Shown: in pieces, positions 34,808 to 41,773 of the stretch
Layout of the letters: each line of letters starts with the position of its first letter
How positions within the stretch are numbered: the stretch's first letter is position 1
Assembly: GCF_042180575.1 (NCBI RefSeq)
Contig: NZ_CP170094.1
Location: forward strand, 3,162,001-3,226,000
Length of the DNA: 64,000 nt
DNA from: Bernardetia sp042180575
Lineage (GTDB): Bacteria > Bacteroidota > Bacteroidia > Cytophagales > Bernardetiaceae
Direction of reading: 5' to 3'
Position numbers and translations under genes: made by a program
Notes under the pieces: generated by a model
The model's input: the letters and a program-made list of their open reading frames with translations, nothing else
Databases searched by the model: none
What the model was told of the DNA's origin: nothing

Positions 34808-34815
34808 TATATTTG
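34808..34815 (+). promoter_or_regulatory. Predicted -7 box of pheS
   Basis: TATATTTG matches TAnnTTTG and lies 85 bases before the pheS start. No good -33 TTTG was found. Confidence 0.4.
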
Positions 34816-34900
34816 CACAAAAACACTTTTTTAACGAAATTGCAGCTTCATTTCAATAGAAAATCGTCTTTATTCATCAATCATTCATTGATAAAAATTT

Positions 34901-35917
34901 ATGTTACAAGAAAAAGTAAATTCACTGCTTTCAGAAGTAGAAAATTTTGAAATACAAAGTGTAGAACAACTAGAAACCTTTCGTTTGGATTTTATTAGTC
35001 GAAACAGTAAACTCTCTACTCTTTTTGATGAATTTAAGACTGTTCCTAAAGAAGAAAAAAGGATATTAGGACAACAAATAAATGTCTTAAAACAAGCTGC
35101 TGAATCAAAATTCCGTACTAAAAAACAGGAAATTGAAGATGCTCAAGATGCAACTGCTGGAACTGACTTAGATATTACTTTGCCAGCTTCTTATGAAACT
35201 TTGGGAAGTTTGCACCCCGTTTCACAAGTTCGTGATGAGATTATTCAGATTTTTGAAAGAATTGGTTTCAATCTTTCAGAAGGACCTGAAATAGAATTGG
35301 ATTGGTATAATTTTACAGCACTTAATTTCCCTGAAAATCATCCTGCACGAGAAATGCAAGATACTTTTTTCATTGAAAAAGATCCAGATATTTTGCTTCG
35401 TACACATACATCGCCTGTACAAGTGCGTGTGATGAAGAACCAAAAACCACCTATTCGTACTTTATCAGTTGGACGAGTTTTTCGTAATGAAACGATTTCT
35501 TCTCGTTCACATTGTATGTTTCATCAGATTGAAGGATTGTATGTCAATGAAGGAGTTAGTTTTGCACAACTAAAGCAAACACTTCTTTATTTTGCAAAAG
35601 AATTTTTCGGACAACATGCCAAAATTCGTGTTCGTCCGTCGTATTTTCCATTTACAGAACCGAGTGCAGAAGTTGATGTTTATTTAGGAACAAAAACAGA
35701 ATCTGATTACAGATTAACAAAAGGAACAGGTTGGTTAGAAATTTTGGGTTGTGGAATGGTTCACCCCAATGTTTTAGAAAATGTAAATATTGATTCTAAA
35801 AAATATAACGGTTTTGCTTTTGGAATGGGAATTGAAAGAATTGCACTTTTGCGTTACGATATTCCAGATATTAGAATGCTTTTTGAAAACGAAATGCGTT
35901 TTCTAAGACAATTCTAA
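34901..35917 (+). CDS. pheS: Phenylalanine--tRNA ligase alpha subunit
   Basis: This 338-residue catalytic subunit charges tRNA-Phe with phenylalanine. It has an N-terminal coiled-coil arm (about 1-85) and then the class II synthetase core: LHPVSQVRDEIIQIFERIGF, motif 2 GRVFRNETISSRSHCMFHQIEGLYV, SYFPFTEPSAEVDVYLG, and motif 3 GFAFGMGIERIALLRYDIPDIRMLFEND-type ending. The beta subunit gene pheT is not adjacent here, unlike in many bacteria, which is common in Bacteroidota. It has a predicted promoter and is followed by repeats rather than a gene. Confidence 0.97.
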   Translation: MLQEKVNSLLSEVENFEIQSVEQLETFRLDFISRNSKLSTLFDEFKTVPKEEKRILGQQINVLKQAAESKFRTKKQEIEDAQDATAGTDLDITLPASYETLGSLHPVSQVRDEIIQIFERIGFNLSEGPEIELDWYNFTALNFPENHPAREMQDTFFIEKDPDILLRTHTSPVQVRVMKNQKPPIRTLSVGRVFRNETISSRSHCMFHQIEGLYVNEGVSFAQLKQTLLYFAKEFFGQHAKIRVRPSYFPFTEPSAEVDVYLGTKTESDYRLTKGTGWLEILGCGMVHPNVLENVNIDSKKYNGFAFGMGIERIALLRYDIPDIRMLFENEMRFLRQF

Positions 35918-35930
35918 ACACAAATCCTCG

Positions 35931-35963
35931 TTGACGGCTGCATTTGAGCCTCAACGACGGTTA
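35931..35963. repeat. Dispersed repeat family B, copy 2
   Basis: The unit from TTGACGGCTG to AACGACGGTTA matches 2356-2390. CGTTGA and TCAACG arms allow a hairpin. It lies 13 bases after the pheS stop. Confidence 0.5.
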
Positions 35964-36022
35964 CTTGTAAAGCTGTCAATGAGTTTAAAAAGCTCGTTGA
36001 GAACAAAAAATAAAAATTAATA

Positions 36023-36050
36023 GCCATTGTTGGTGTCTCCACCAATGACA
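36023..36050. repeat. Dispersed hairpin repeat family A, copy 2
   Basis: GCCATTGTTGGTG and CACCAATGACA pair across 4 bases. It is close to copies at 29136 and 40880, and ends 15 bases before the DUF3127 gene, so it may form part of its leader. Confidence 0.7.
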
Positions 36051-36065
36051 TAAAATATATATAAA

Positions 36066-36482
36066 ATGCCATCATTCGAAACAGAAGGAACACTCATAAA
36101 AATATTTCCTACAAGCGTAAAATCAGAACGTTTTCAATTAAGAGAATTTGTACTCAATATAGAAGAAGGGAATTATCCACAAGAAATCATTTTTCAATTT
36201 ACACAAGATGATTGTGATAGATTAGACAAATTTAAAGAAGGCGAAAAAGTAAAAGTAAGTAGCTGGATTCGTGGTAAAAAATGGCAGCGTTCGCCTCAAG
36301 ACGAACCTCGTTGGTTTAATAGTTTGGCTGCTCGTTCGATAGAACATTCTGACCCAATGATGAATGACATGAATCAAGATACAGAGCAAAATGGAAGTAA
36401 TGATAATCCTTTTGCTGGAGATATTCCACCTCCAACAGAAGATACTTCTTCTTCTATGGCTGATGATGATTTACCATTCTAA
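36066..36482 (+). CDS. DUF3127 protein with SSB-like C-terminal tip
   Basis: This 138-residue cytoplasmic protein has a DUF3127 domain (about 1-95), predicted to be an OB-type fold: GTLIKIFPTSVKSERFQLREFVL, EIIFQF, GEKVKVSSWIRGKKW. A low-complexity linker rich in Asn, Asp, Glu and Pro follows. It ends in ADDDLPF, matching the acidic tip (DDDIPF) by which single-stranded DNA-binding protein recruits repair and replication enzymes. That similarity and the OB-like core suggest a nucleic-acid-binding role, which is inference. It is monocistronic, ended by a perfect palindromic terminator. Confidence 0.85.
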   Translation: MPSFETEGTLIKIFPTSVKSERFQLREFVLNIEEGNYPQEIIFQFTQDDCDRLDKFKEGEKVKVSSWIRGKKWQRSPQDEPRWFNSLAARSIEHSDPMMNDMNQDTEQNGSNDNPFAGDIPPPTEDTSSSMADDDLPF

Positions 36483-36514
36483 TTTTTGAAATTATTTGTT
36501 TTTAAATAAAACCC

Positions 36515-36548
36515 AAACCCTAAGGGTCTTCGAAGACCCTTAGGGTTT
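36515..36548. terminator. 34-bp perfect palindrome, terminator-like
   Basis: AAACCCTAAGGGTCTTC (36515-36531) and its exact complement GAAGACCCTTAGGGTTT (36532-36548) face each other. The right arm runs into six T. It lies between the DUF3127 and trpA genes, both on the plus strand, only 16 bases before the trpA start, so it sits in the trpA leader too. Confidence 0.8.
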
Positions 36549-36563
36549 TTTAGAATTAATGAT

Positions 36564-37367
36564 ATGATAGAAATAACCACAAAAAACCGTATAGATTCTC
36601 TCTTCCAAAAAAAATCAAACGGAGTTCTGACAATTTATTTTACGGCAGGTTTTCCAAAACTGGAAGATACTCGTCGTATTTTGATAGAACTTTCTGATGC
36701 AGGAACAGATTTAATAGAAATTGGAATGCCTTTTTCTGACCCAATAGCAGATGGAGAAACTATCCAATACAGCAATAAAATAGCTTTAGATAATGGAATG
36801 AGCATCAAAAAAATGTTCGAACAACTGGAAGGAATTAGAAGTGAAGAAGGAAATATAAAAGAAACTCCTATTGTTTTGATGGGTTATTTGAATCCTGTTT
36901 TGCAGTTTGGAATAGAAAATTTCTGCAAAAAGTGTAGTGAAATAGGAATTGATGGACTTATTTTGCCAGATTTGCCATTATTTGAATATGAATTGACATA
37001 TAAATCAGTTTTTGAAAAATATGGATTACACACTATTTTCCTTATTACTCCACAAACATCAGAAGAACGCATCAAAAAAATAGATGAACTAAGCAATGGT
37101 TTTGTCTATATGGTTTCTTCCAATAGCACAACTGGAAATACAAGTGCTAAAAGTGAAAATTTATCTGAAAAACAAAGTGAGTATTTTAATAAAATAAAGT
37201 CATTACAATTCAAAAATCCAACTCAAATTGGTTTTGGTATTTCGGATAAAAAATCTTTCAATCAAGCTACTTCATATTCTAATGGCGCAATTATAGGTTC
37301 GGCTTTTATTCGTCATTTGGAAAGTGGGAAGTCAGTTAAAGAATTTGTAGAATCAATTATTAATTAA
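36564..37367 (+). CDS. trpA: Tryptophan synthase alpha chain
   Basis: The alpha subunit cleaves indole-3-glycerol phosphate to indole and glyceraldehyde 3-phosphate for the beta subunit. The 267-residue TIM barrel shows both catalytic acids: Glu52 in LIEIGMPFSDP and Asp63 in IADGETIQ. It also shows LILPDLPLFEY, FLITPQTSEERI, GFVYMVSSNSTTGNT and GFGISDKKSF (phosphate loop). Usually trpA ends a trp operon, but here no other trp gene is near. It lies directly after a strong palindrome. The start ATG 36564 is the only reasonable one. Confidence 0.96.
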   Translation: MIEITTKNRIDSLFQKKSNGVLTIYFTAGFPKLEDTRRILIELSDAGTDLIEIGMPFSDPIADGETIQYSNKIALDNGMSIKKMFEQLEGIRSEEGNIKETPIVLMGYLNPVLQFGIENFCKKCSEIGIDGLILPDLPLFEYELTYKSVFEKYGLHTIFLITPQTSEERIKKIDELSNGFVYMVSSNSTTGNTSAKSENLSEKQSEYFNKIKSLQFKNPTQIGFGISDKKSFNQATSYSNGAIIGSAFIRHLESGKSVKEFVESIIN

Positions 37368-37395
37368 TTTCAGTCCAATCTAATCTTTAAAATAA

Positions 37396-38064
37396 ATGGA
37401 AAATCAAATACTTGATGATAATGCCTTTCAAGATGGTAGCCAACAAGAAATGATGCGTAATAATATAGATAGAGCAAATTATGCTATCTATTGTTTGTAT
37501 GGTGCTGGTGCATTGGTAGTAACTATTTTTTTTACGAATTTATACTTTGTTTTCAATATTGATAATCAAGGTGTTTTTTCGGAAGAAAATCCTGTAGTTA
37601 TTGGACAGGTTTTGTTAGTTTTACTCAATGTGATTGTTAGTCTTACAGGGTTTGTACTCTTCTTAATGTGGTTTCGAAGAGCATATAAAAATATTCAAAT
37701 CATTGGTTATAAAACGCCCTATAAAGATGGTTGGGCTGTGGGTGGTTTTTTTGTGCCGTTTATCAATTTGTTTTATCCTTATGAAATAATGAAAACGATA
37801 TGGCAAAAAATGCGATTAACAGCAGATGGAAATAATATACCCCATTATTTAGGAAGTGGTATTTATGGCTGGTGGTGGGCTTTTTGGTTGTTTAGCAATA
37901 TATTAAGTTCTATTGCTGGTCAAACTTCTGAGTTTGTTGAGTTTACGGTGTATTTTGCGACTTTTACAAACATAGTAGAAATGGCTGATATTGCTATTTC
38001 TATTCTTGTTATTTCAAAAATAAGAGATACAGAAAAAGAATTAAGAGAACATGGAGGATTTTAG
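37396..38064 (+). CDS. DUF4328 membrane protein
   Basis: This 222-residue protein has several membrane segments. The conserved DUF4328 centre reads FLMWFRRAYKNIQIIGYKTPYKDGWAVGGFFVPFINLFYPYEIMKTIW. The family occurs in Bacteroidota and Actinobacteria and has no known role. It is 28 bases after trpA, so it may be co-transcribed, though the functions appear unrelated. Confidence 0.8.
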   Translation: MENQILDDNAFQDGSQQEMMRNNIDRANYAIYCLYGAGALVVTIFFTNLYFVFNIDNQGVFSEENPVVIGQVLLVLLNVIVSLTGFVLFLMWFRRAYKNIQIIGYKTPYKDGWAVGGFFVPFINLFYPYEIMKTIWQKMRLTADGNNIPHYLGSGIYGWWWAFWLFSNILSSIAGQTSEFVEFTVYFATFTNIVEMADIAISILVISKIRDTEKELREHGGF

Positions 38065-38176
38065 AAATAATATGATTTCTATCACAAAATAAATCTAAAA
38101 AAATACCGAACTTTGTGTTTATCAATAAGTTGTAGAGGTAAATGAATTATGTTAAAATATTAAATAGGTGTAAATT

Positions 38177-38497
38177 ATGAAAAAAAAGAATAAAAAAATG
38201 TTTTTAATTGATATTTCAAAACTTATTTTTGTATTTACTGTTTTGATATTATTTACTTTTACCTTCGGAATTACAGATGCTGAAGCACAATGTGCTATGT
38301 GTAGAGCAACTGTTGAAACCAACTACAACAATGGTGCAGGTGAAGCAAGTACACGCCTAAATTCAGGGATTTTGTATTTACTTTGCATGCCATATATCCT
38401 TATCGGAACAGTTGCTTTCTTTTGGTATCGCAACAAACAAAAAAACAAACGCAATGGAAAACGAACACTCAAAGTTACAAGGAATCCTGCAATGTAA
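38177..38497 (+). CDS. Small exported membrane protein, partner of DUF983
   Basis: This 106-residue protein has a signal or first membrane segment (about 12-32) ending ADAEAQ, a short periplasmic CAMCRATVETNYNNG part with a Cys pair, and a C-terminal membrane segment LYLLCMPYILIGTVAFFWY followed by a basic tail. Its end overlaps the DUF983 gene by 44 bases, which points to coupled translation. Similar small proteins preceding DUF983 genes occur in Bacteroidota as far as I recall. The function is unknown. The CxxC pair might bind metal or haem. Confidence 0.7.
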   Translation: MKKKNKKMFLIDISKLIFVFTVLILFTFTFGITDAEAQCAMCRATVETNYNNGAGEASTRLNSGILYLLCMPYILIGTVAFFWYRNKQKNKRNGKRTLKVTRNPAM

Positions 38498-38858
38498 ATG
38501 TCCTAGATGTAGAAAAGGTGATATTTTTGAAAATTCTGCATTCAGTTTCAACTTTGCCAAAACATATACAAACTGTCCTGTTTGTAATCTTCGTTACGAA
38601 CGAATATTAGGCTTTTTTTGGAGTGCTATGTATGTGAGTTATGGGTTTACAGTCGCACACATGATTACACTCATAGTAGCTATTAATGTGCTGACAGATG
38701 AACGCCCTGCTTTATGGGTCTTTTTTGCAGCTATTATAGGAAGTTTTATGTTTTTTGTTCCTGTTTATTTTAGATATTCAAGAGTAATTGTTTTATATGC
38801 TTTGGGAGGTATAAAATATAGTAGTAATCCTAAAGTTTGGGAGAAAGAAGGGGAATAA
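38454..38858 (+). CDS. DUF983 family membrane protein
   Basis: From ATG 38454 this is a 134-residue protein with an N-terminal zinc-ribbon-like part (CKCPRCRKGDIF ... TNCPVCNLRYER) followed by two membrane segments (MYVSYGFTVAHMITLIVAINVL and LWVFFAAIIGSFMFFVPVYF). This is the layout of DUF983, a family often found near cytochrome oxidase genes. I chose this start over 38412 because the protein then begins just before the Cys-rich part. It overlaps the preceding gene by 44 bases in another frame. Confidence 0.85.
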   Translation: MENEHSKLQGILQCKCPRCRKGDIFENSAFSFNFAKTYTNCPVCNLRYERILGFFWSAMYVSYGFTVAHMITLIVAINVLTDERPALWVFFAAIIGSFMFFVPVYFRYSRVIVLYALGGIKYSSNPKVWEKEGE

Positions 38859-38861
38859 ATA

Positions 38862-38984
38862 TAATTACGAATTATGAAATAATCAGCGTAGCTAATTAAA
38901 AATTACGAATTACGCTACTTTTTTATTAAAAATAAATCGTTATTTCTTAATTTCATATTCGTAATTTTTAATTCATAATTGAAA
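38862..38984. repeat. AT-rich interrupted inverted repeats with a hairpin
   Basis: ATAATTACGAATTATGAAAT (38861-38880) is mirrored by ATTTCATATTCGTAATTTTT-type sequence at 38950-38969. Between them GCGTA (38886-38890) and TACGC (38911-38915) frame a stem followed by T6, which could end the DUF983 transcript. The approximate copies suggest an old inserted repeat element. Confidence 0.4.
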
Positions 38985-38988
38985 TAAT

Positions 38989-39501
38989 ATGCAAATCACA
39001 ACACAATCAAATACTTATCAAGTCAGAAAGGAAAAGAATAATTCTACCAAAACAGAATCCCTTTTTTTGAATGATAATTTAATAGAATCAGATATTCAGC
39101 GTATTTCGGAAAGAGAATTTCATATTTTGAGAAACAATATTTCATACAGAGTAGAAGTTTTGAAAGCTGATTATGAAGCTAAAGAATTCGAAATTCGTAT
39201 CAATGGAAATATTCATACTCTTACAGCAAAAGACAGAATGGATTTGCTTTTAGAGAGCTTAGGAATGGAAAATGCAGCTTCTGCAAAAGTAAGCGACTTA
39301 AAAGCTCCTATGCCAGGACTTGTTTTAGAGTTTTTAATAGAAGAAGGTGCAACTATCGAAAAAGGAACTCCTTTAATGATTTTGGAAGCCATGAAAATGG
39401 AAAATGTTCTGAAAGCAACAGGTGAAGGGAAAATAAAAAGCATTCCTGTCAAAAAAGGACAAAACGTAGAAAAAGGAGCTGTTTTGATAGAATTTGAATA
39501 A
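38989..39501 (+). CDS. Biotin/lipoyl-containing carrier protein
   Basis: This 170-residue protein ends in a biotinyl domain (about 100-170): LKAPMPGLVLEFLIEEGATIEKGTPLMILEAMKMENVLKATGEGKIKSI, with the biotin-accepting Lys in EAMKMEN. The N-terminal 90 residues form a beta-rich part found in small carriers of acyl-CoA carboxylases (propionyl-CoA/methylcrotonyl type) or decarboxylase gamma subunits. The biotin carboxylase and carboxyltransferase are not adjacent. It is monocistronic and ended by a strong terminator. Confidence 0.88.
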   Translation: MQITTQSNTYQVRKEKNNSTKTESLFLNDNLIESDIQRISEREFHILRNNISYRVEVLKADYEAKEFEIRINGNIHTLTAKDRMDLLLESLGMENAASAKVSDLKAPMPGLVLEFLIEEGATIEKGTPLMILEAMKMENVLKATGEGKIKSIPVKKGQNVEKGAVLIEFE

Positions 39502-39580
39502 AATAGAATCATAATTGACTTAGTCAAGTTATCAGTTTTGCAGCTTTAAGAAAACATAATTGTTGCTAAAGTTAGAATCA

Positions 39581-39618
39581 AAAAAACCTTTTCAGTATGA
39601 ATCTGAAAAGGTTTTTTT
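39581..39618 (+). terminator. Terminator of the biotin carrier gene
   Basis: AAAAAACCTTTTCAG (39581-39594) pairs with CTGAAAAGGTTTTTT (39603-39617) across a short loop, ending in a T run. Confidence 0.85.
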
Positions 39619-39640
39619 GATTTTTATAAAGTAAAGAGCA

Positions 39641-39677
39641 TAAAAAAAGCAACTCTCTGATGAAAATTGCTTTTTTG
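39641..39677. terminator. Second hairpin, probable RRM gene terminator
   Basis: AAAAAAGCAA and TTGCTTTTTT are complements about 15 bases apart. Read on the minus strand, the stem ends in a T run. It lies 124 bases after the RRM gene stop. Confidence 0.5.
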
Positions 39678-39800
39678 TGTCGTCAATGCAGAATTTATAA
39701 TAAACAATAACTTCTCATTGAGTTAAACATATATTGATTCAATTAAAAACAGGGCTAGTACGAAACTACAACTATTGATAACTAACTCAATTGTTTTTGT

Positions 39801-40088
39801 TTAGTAGTCACGACGACCACCACCAAAGTTTCCACCACCTCTGTTTTCTCTAGGAATGGCTTTTTTTACTTGGATTTCACGACCTTTAAGTTCGATACCG
39901 TTCAATTCTTCGATAGCTGCTTCGCCATCTTCTTCTGATTCCATTTCAACGAAACCAAAACCTCTTGAACGACGTGTTTCACGGTCTGTGATAATTTTTG
40001 TTGATGTAACTACACCAAGTTCTGAAAATACAGCCTCTAATTCTTCCTCTGAGATAGAATAAGGCAAATTTGATACGTAAAGATTCAT
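39801..40088 (-). CDS. RNA-binding protein with one RRM domain
   Basis: This 95-residue protein is a single RNA recognition motif (residues 1-80) with RNP2 LYVSNL and RNP1 RGFGFVEM. A short Gly/Arg-rich tail (NRGGGNFGGGRRDY) follows. Such proteins occur in cyanobacteria and Bacteroidota, bind single-stranded RNA and often respond to cold. A -7 box TATCTTTG lies on the minus strand at 40145-40152. The leader between it and the ATG contains a hairpin at 40119-40140. Confidence 0.93.
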   Translation of the reverse strand: MNLYVSNLPYSISEEELEAVFSELGVVTSTKIITDRETRRSRGFGFVEMESEEDGEAAIEELNGIELKGREIQVKKAIPRENRGGGNFGGGRRDY

Positions 40089-40118
40089 AAAACTAATTAA
40101 CGAAAAAAACTAATAAAT

Positions 40119-40140
40119 GAAGGATCTAAGTTGTTCCTTC
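40119..40140 (-). promoter_or_regulatory. Leader hairpin of the RRM gene
   Basis: GAAGGA (40119-40124) and TCCTTC (40135-40140) pair across 10 bases inside the predicted 5' leader. A regulatory role, for example in cold response or self-binding of the RRM protein, is speculative. Confidence 0.35.
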
Positions 40141-40144
40141 GCTT

Positions 40145-40152
40145 CAAAGATA
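40145..40152 (-). promoter_or_regulatory. Predicted -7 box of the RRM gene
   Basis: On the minus strand the sequence reads TATCTTTG, matching TAnnTTTG, about 57 bases before the ATG. No clear -33 element was seen. Confidence 0.4.
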
Positions 40153-40293
40153 CAATTTTTTTTTATAAAAATACTATTTGCATAGATTATTTTCTAATTA
40201 TTTGAGTTTTTTTATTTGAGTGTTATATGTGCTTTTATTTTGCAGAATATTTAGAGTTATAAATCAATCACTAGCTTCTATTATTCCTATTTT

Positions 40294-40806
40294 TTATTTA
40301 GGCTTCTGCATCACTGTTTGGCAACTATCACACGTTCGCAATTCTTCTGAATTATAGAAAGTTTGCATTACTTTGGGTAACTGTGCTACAATATCAGTCA
40401 GCTCAAAACGTTCTTCATAGAGTTTATTACCACAGTTTTCGCAGTACCACATAAAACCATCTTCTTCTCCTTCTCTGCGATAACGCTCAATAACAAGACC
40501 GATAGAACCTTCTGTACGTTGAGGTGAATGAGGAACTTTTGCAGGTAATAAAAACATTTCGCCAGCACCAATAGGAACATCAACAAACTTCCCATCTTCT
40601 ACAATCTTGACAACAATATTTCCCTCAAGTTGATAAAAAAGCTCTTCACTTTCATTATAATGATAATCTTTTCGGCTATTTGGTCCTCCCACAACCATCA
40701 CAATATAATCTTCATTATCTAAATATACTTGTTGATTTCCGACAGGAGGTTTCAAAAGGTGGCGATTATCATCTATCCATTTTTGAAGGTTAAAAGGTTT
40801 TTTCAT
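40294..40806 (-). CDS. nbaC: 3-hydroxyanthranilate 3,4-dioxygenase
   Basis: This cupin-fold iron enzyme opens the ring of 3-hydroxyanthranilate in the kynurenine pathway to quinolinate and NAD. The 170-residue protein shows PFNLQKWIDDNRHLLKPPVGNQ at the start, GGPNSRKDYHYNESEELFYQLEG with His and Glu metal ligands, and PAKVPHSPQRTEGSIGLVIER with the third His. The C-terminal rubredoxin-like second metal site is CENC...CDSC. This bacterial four-Cys form is well known. I chose ATG 40806 over TTG 40812. No other kynurenine gene is in the window. Confidence 0.94.
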   Translation of the reverse strand: MKKPFNLQKWIDDNRHLLKPPVGNQQVYLDNEDYIVMVVGGPNSRKDYHYNESEELFYQLEGNIVVKIVEDGKFVDVPIGAGEMFLLPAKVPHSPQRTEGSIGLVIERYRREGEEDGFMWYCENCGNKLYEERFELTDIVAQLPKVMQTFYNSEELRTCDSCQTVMQKPK

Positions 40807-40879
40807 ATACAAATTTAGATTTTAGAAGTTAGAGTTTAGAATTAAAAATCTAGCATAGTTAGCCAAAAATCAATCAATA

Positions 40880-40908
40880 GCCATTGTTGGTGTCCCTACC
40901 AACGACAA
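40880..40908. repeat. Dispersed hairpin repeat family A, copy 3
   Basis: GCCATTGTTGGTG and TACCAACGACA pair around CCC. It lies between the 2OG-oxygenase and 3-hydroxyanthranilate dioxygenase genes. Confidence 0.7.
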
Positions 40909-40931
40909 AAAGAATATTTTTAAAATTTAAT

Positions 40932-41744
40932 TTATTTCTTGTTATTAATTCGCTCTAAAAATGCTCTTACACCTGTTTTGAGATTTTTTACACTACCTTT
41001 CATTCCTTCTACATTTACATAAACGGTATTATGGTCTTTTGCAATTTCATTTTCAGGGCGAGTTTTGGTGTAATAATAAGCAGCTATTGATTTTCTACTT
41101 TGTCCGTCAGGGGTATTGAGTGAGTGAGGATGTCCATGAAAGGATATTTCATTGGTTTCAAAAACGACACAGCGATTAAAACGAGGTTCTACATTTTCTA
41201 TCTGAACTTTTTTATCCATATCCCAAAGTTCTAAATATCCTTCATATTCTTTTTTCCAATCTTTATTCATGTAGATAATAATATTCATTCTACGATGATA
41301 ATTTGTTTCTGGATGGTAATTAAAATCAACGTGAACATCAAGAAAAGCTCCTTTTGTAGATTGATGAAGTCCACCACCAAAAAGTTTTGGGTCAGCTTGT
41401 AAGTCTTCAATACCTGTAATTTGTTCTACTATTTTGAGTAACTTATCACTATTTAATTCTTCAAAGACTTGTTTGATAATTGGTTGATTATCAAACTCAG
41501 TCATCACAAATTTATTATTCTGATTGACATACGTAGTATATTTCCAATTAGGGTCTTCATCAAAATTACCATTTGGCTCTACTTGTTTTACTTTTGGGTA
41601 ATTTTGGATAATTTTTTCAGCAGCTTCTAGAGTAAAAAAATCTTCAAAGACAATATAACGAAAGGCTTTATTTTCGTCATTCCAACTTTTATTGAGTTGG
41701 TTCTTTCTTTTTTCTAATTTTTGATAATCAATGAACTGTTCCAT
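40932..41744 (-). CDS. 2-oxoglutarate/Fe(II)-dependent oxygenase
   Basis: This 270-residue protein belongs to the prolyl 4-hydroxylase-like 2OG-Fe(II) group. The metal triad is visible: HVDFNYHPETNYHRRMNIIIYMN gives His-x-Asp, and FHGHPHSLNTPDGQSRKSIAAYYYTK gives the distal His and the Arg that binds 2-oxoglutarate. The usual targets in this group are proteins or small metabolites, and the substrate here is unknown. It follows hemC by 29 bases on the minus strand and is probably co-transcribed with it. Confidence 0.88.
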   Translation of the reverse strand: MEQFIDYQKLEKRKNQLNKSWNDENKAFRYIVFEDFFTLEAAEKIIQNYPKVKQVEPNGNFDEDPNWKYTTYVNQNNKFVMTEFDNQPIIKQVFEELNSDKLLKIVEQITGIEDLQADPKLFGGGLHQSTKGAFLDVHVDFNYHPETNYHRRMNIIIYMNKDWKKEYEGYLELWDMDKKVQIENVEPRFNRCVVFETNEISFHGHPHSLNTPDGQSRKSIAAYYYTKTRPENEIAKDHNTVYVNVEGMKGSVKNLKTGVRAFLERINNKK

Positions 41745-41773
41745 AATTGAATTAAAAATTACTTTAAAGTATT

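Noticed and set aside
39213..39527. A 104-residue minus-strand frame over the biotin carrier gene
   Set aside because: It is antisense to the conserved biotin motif. The plus strand encodes a clear carrier.
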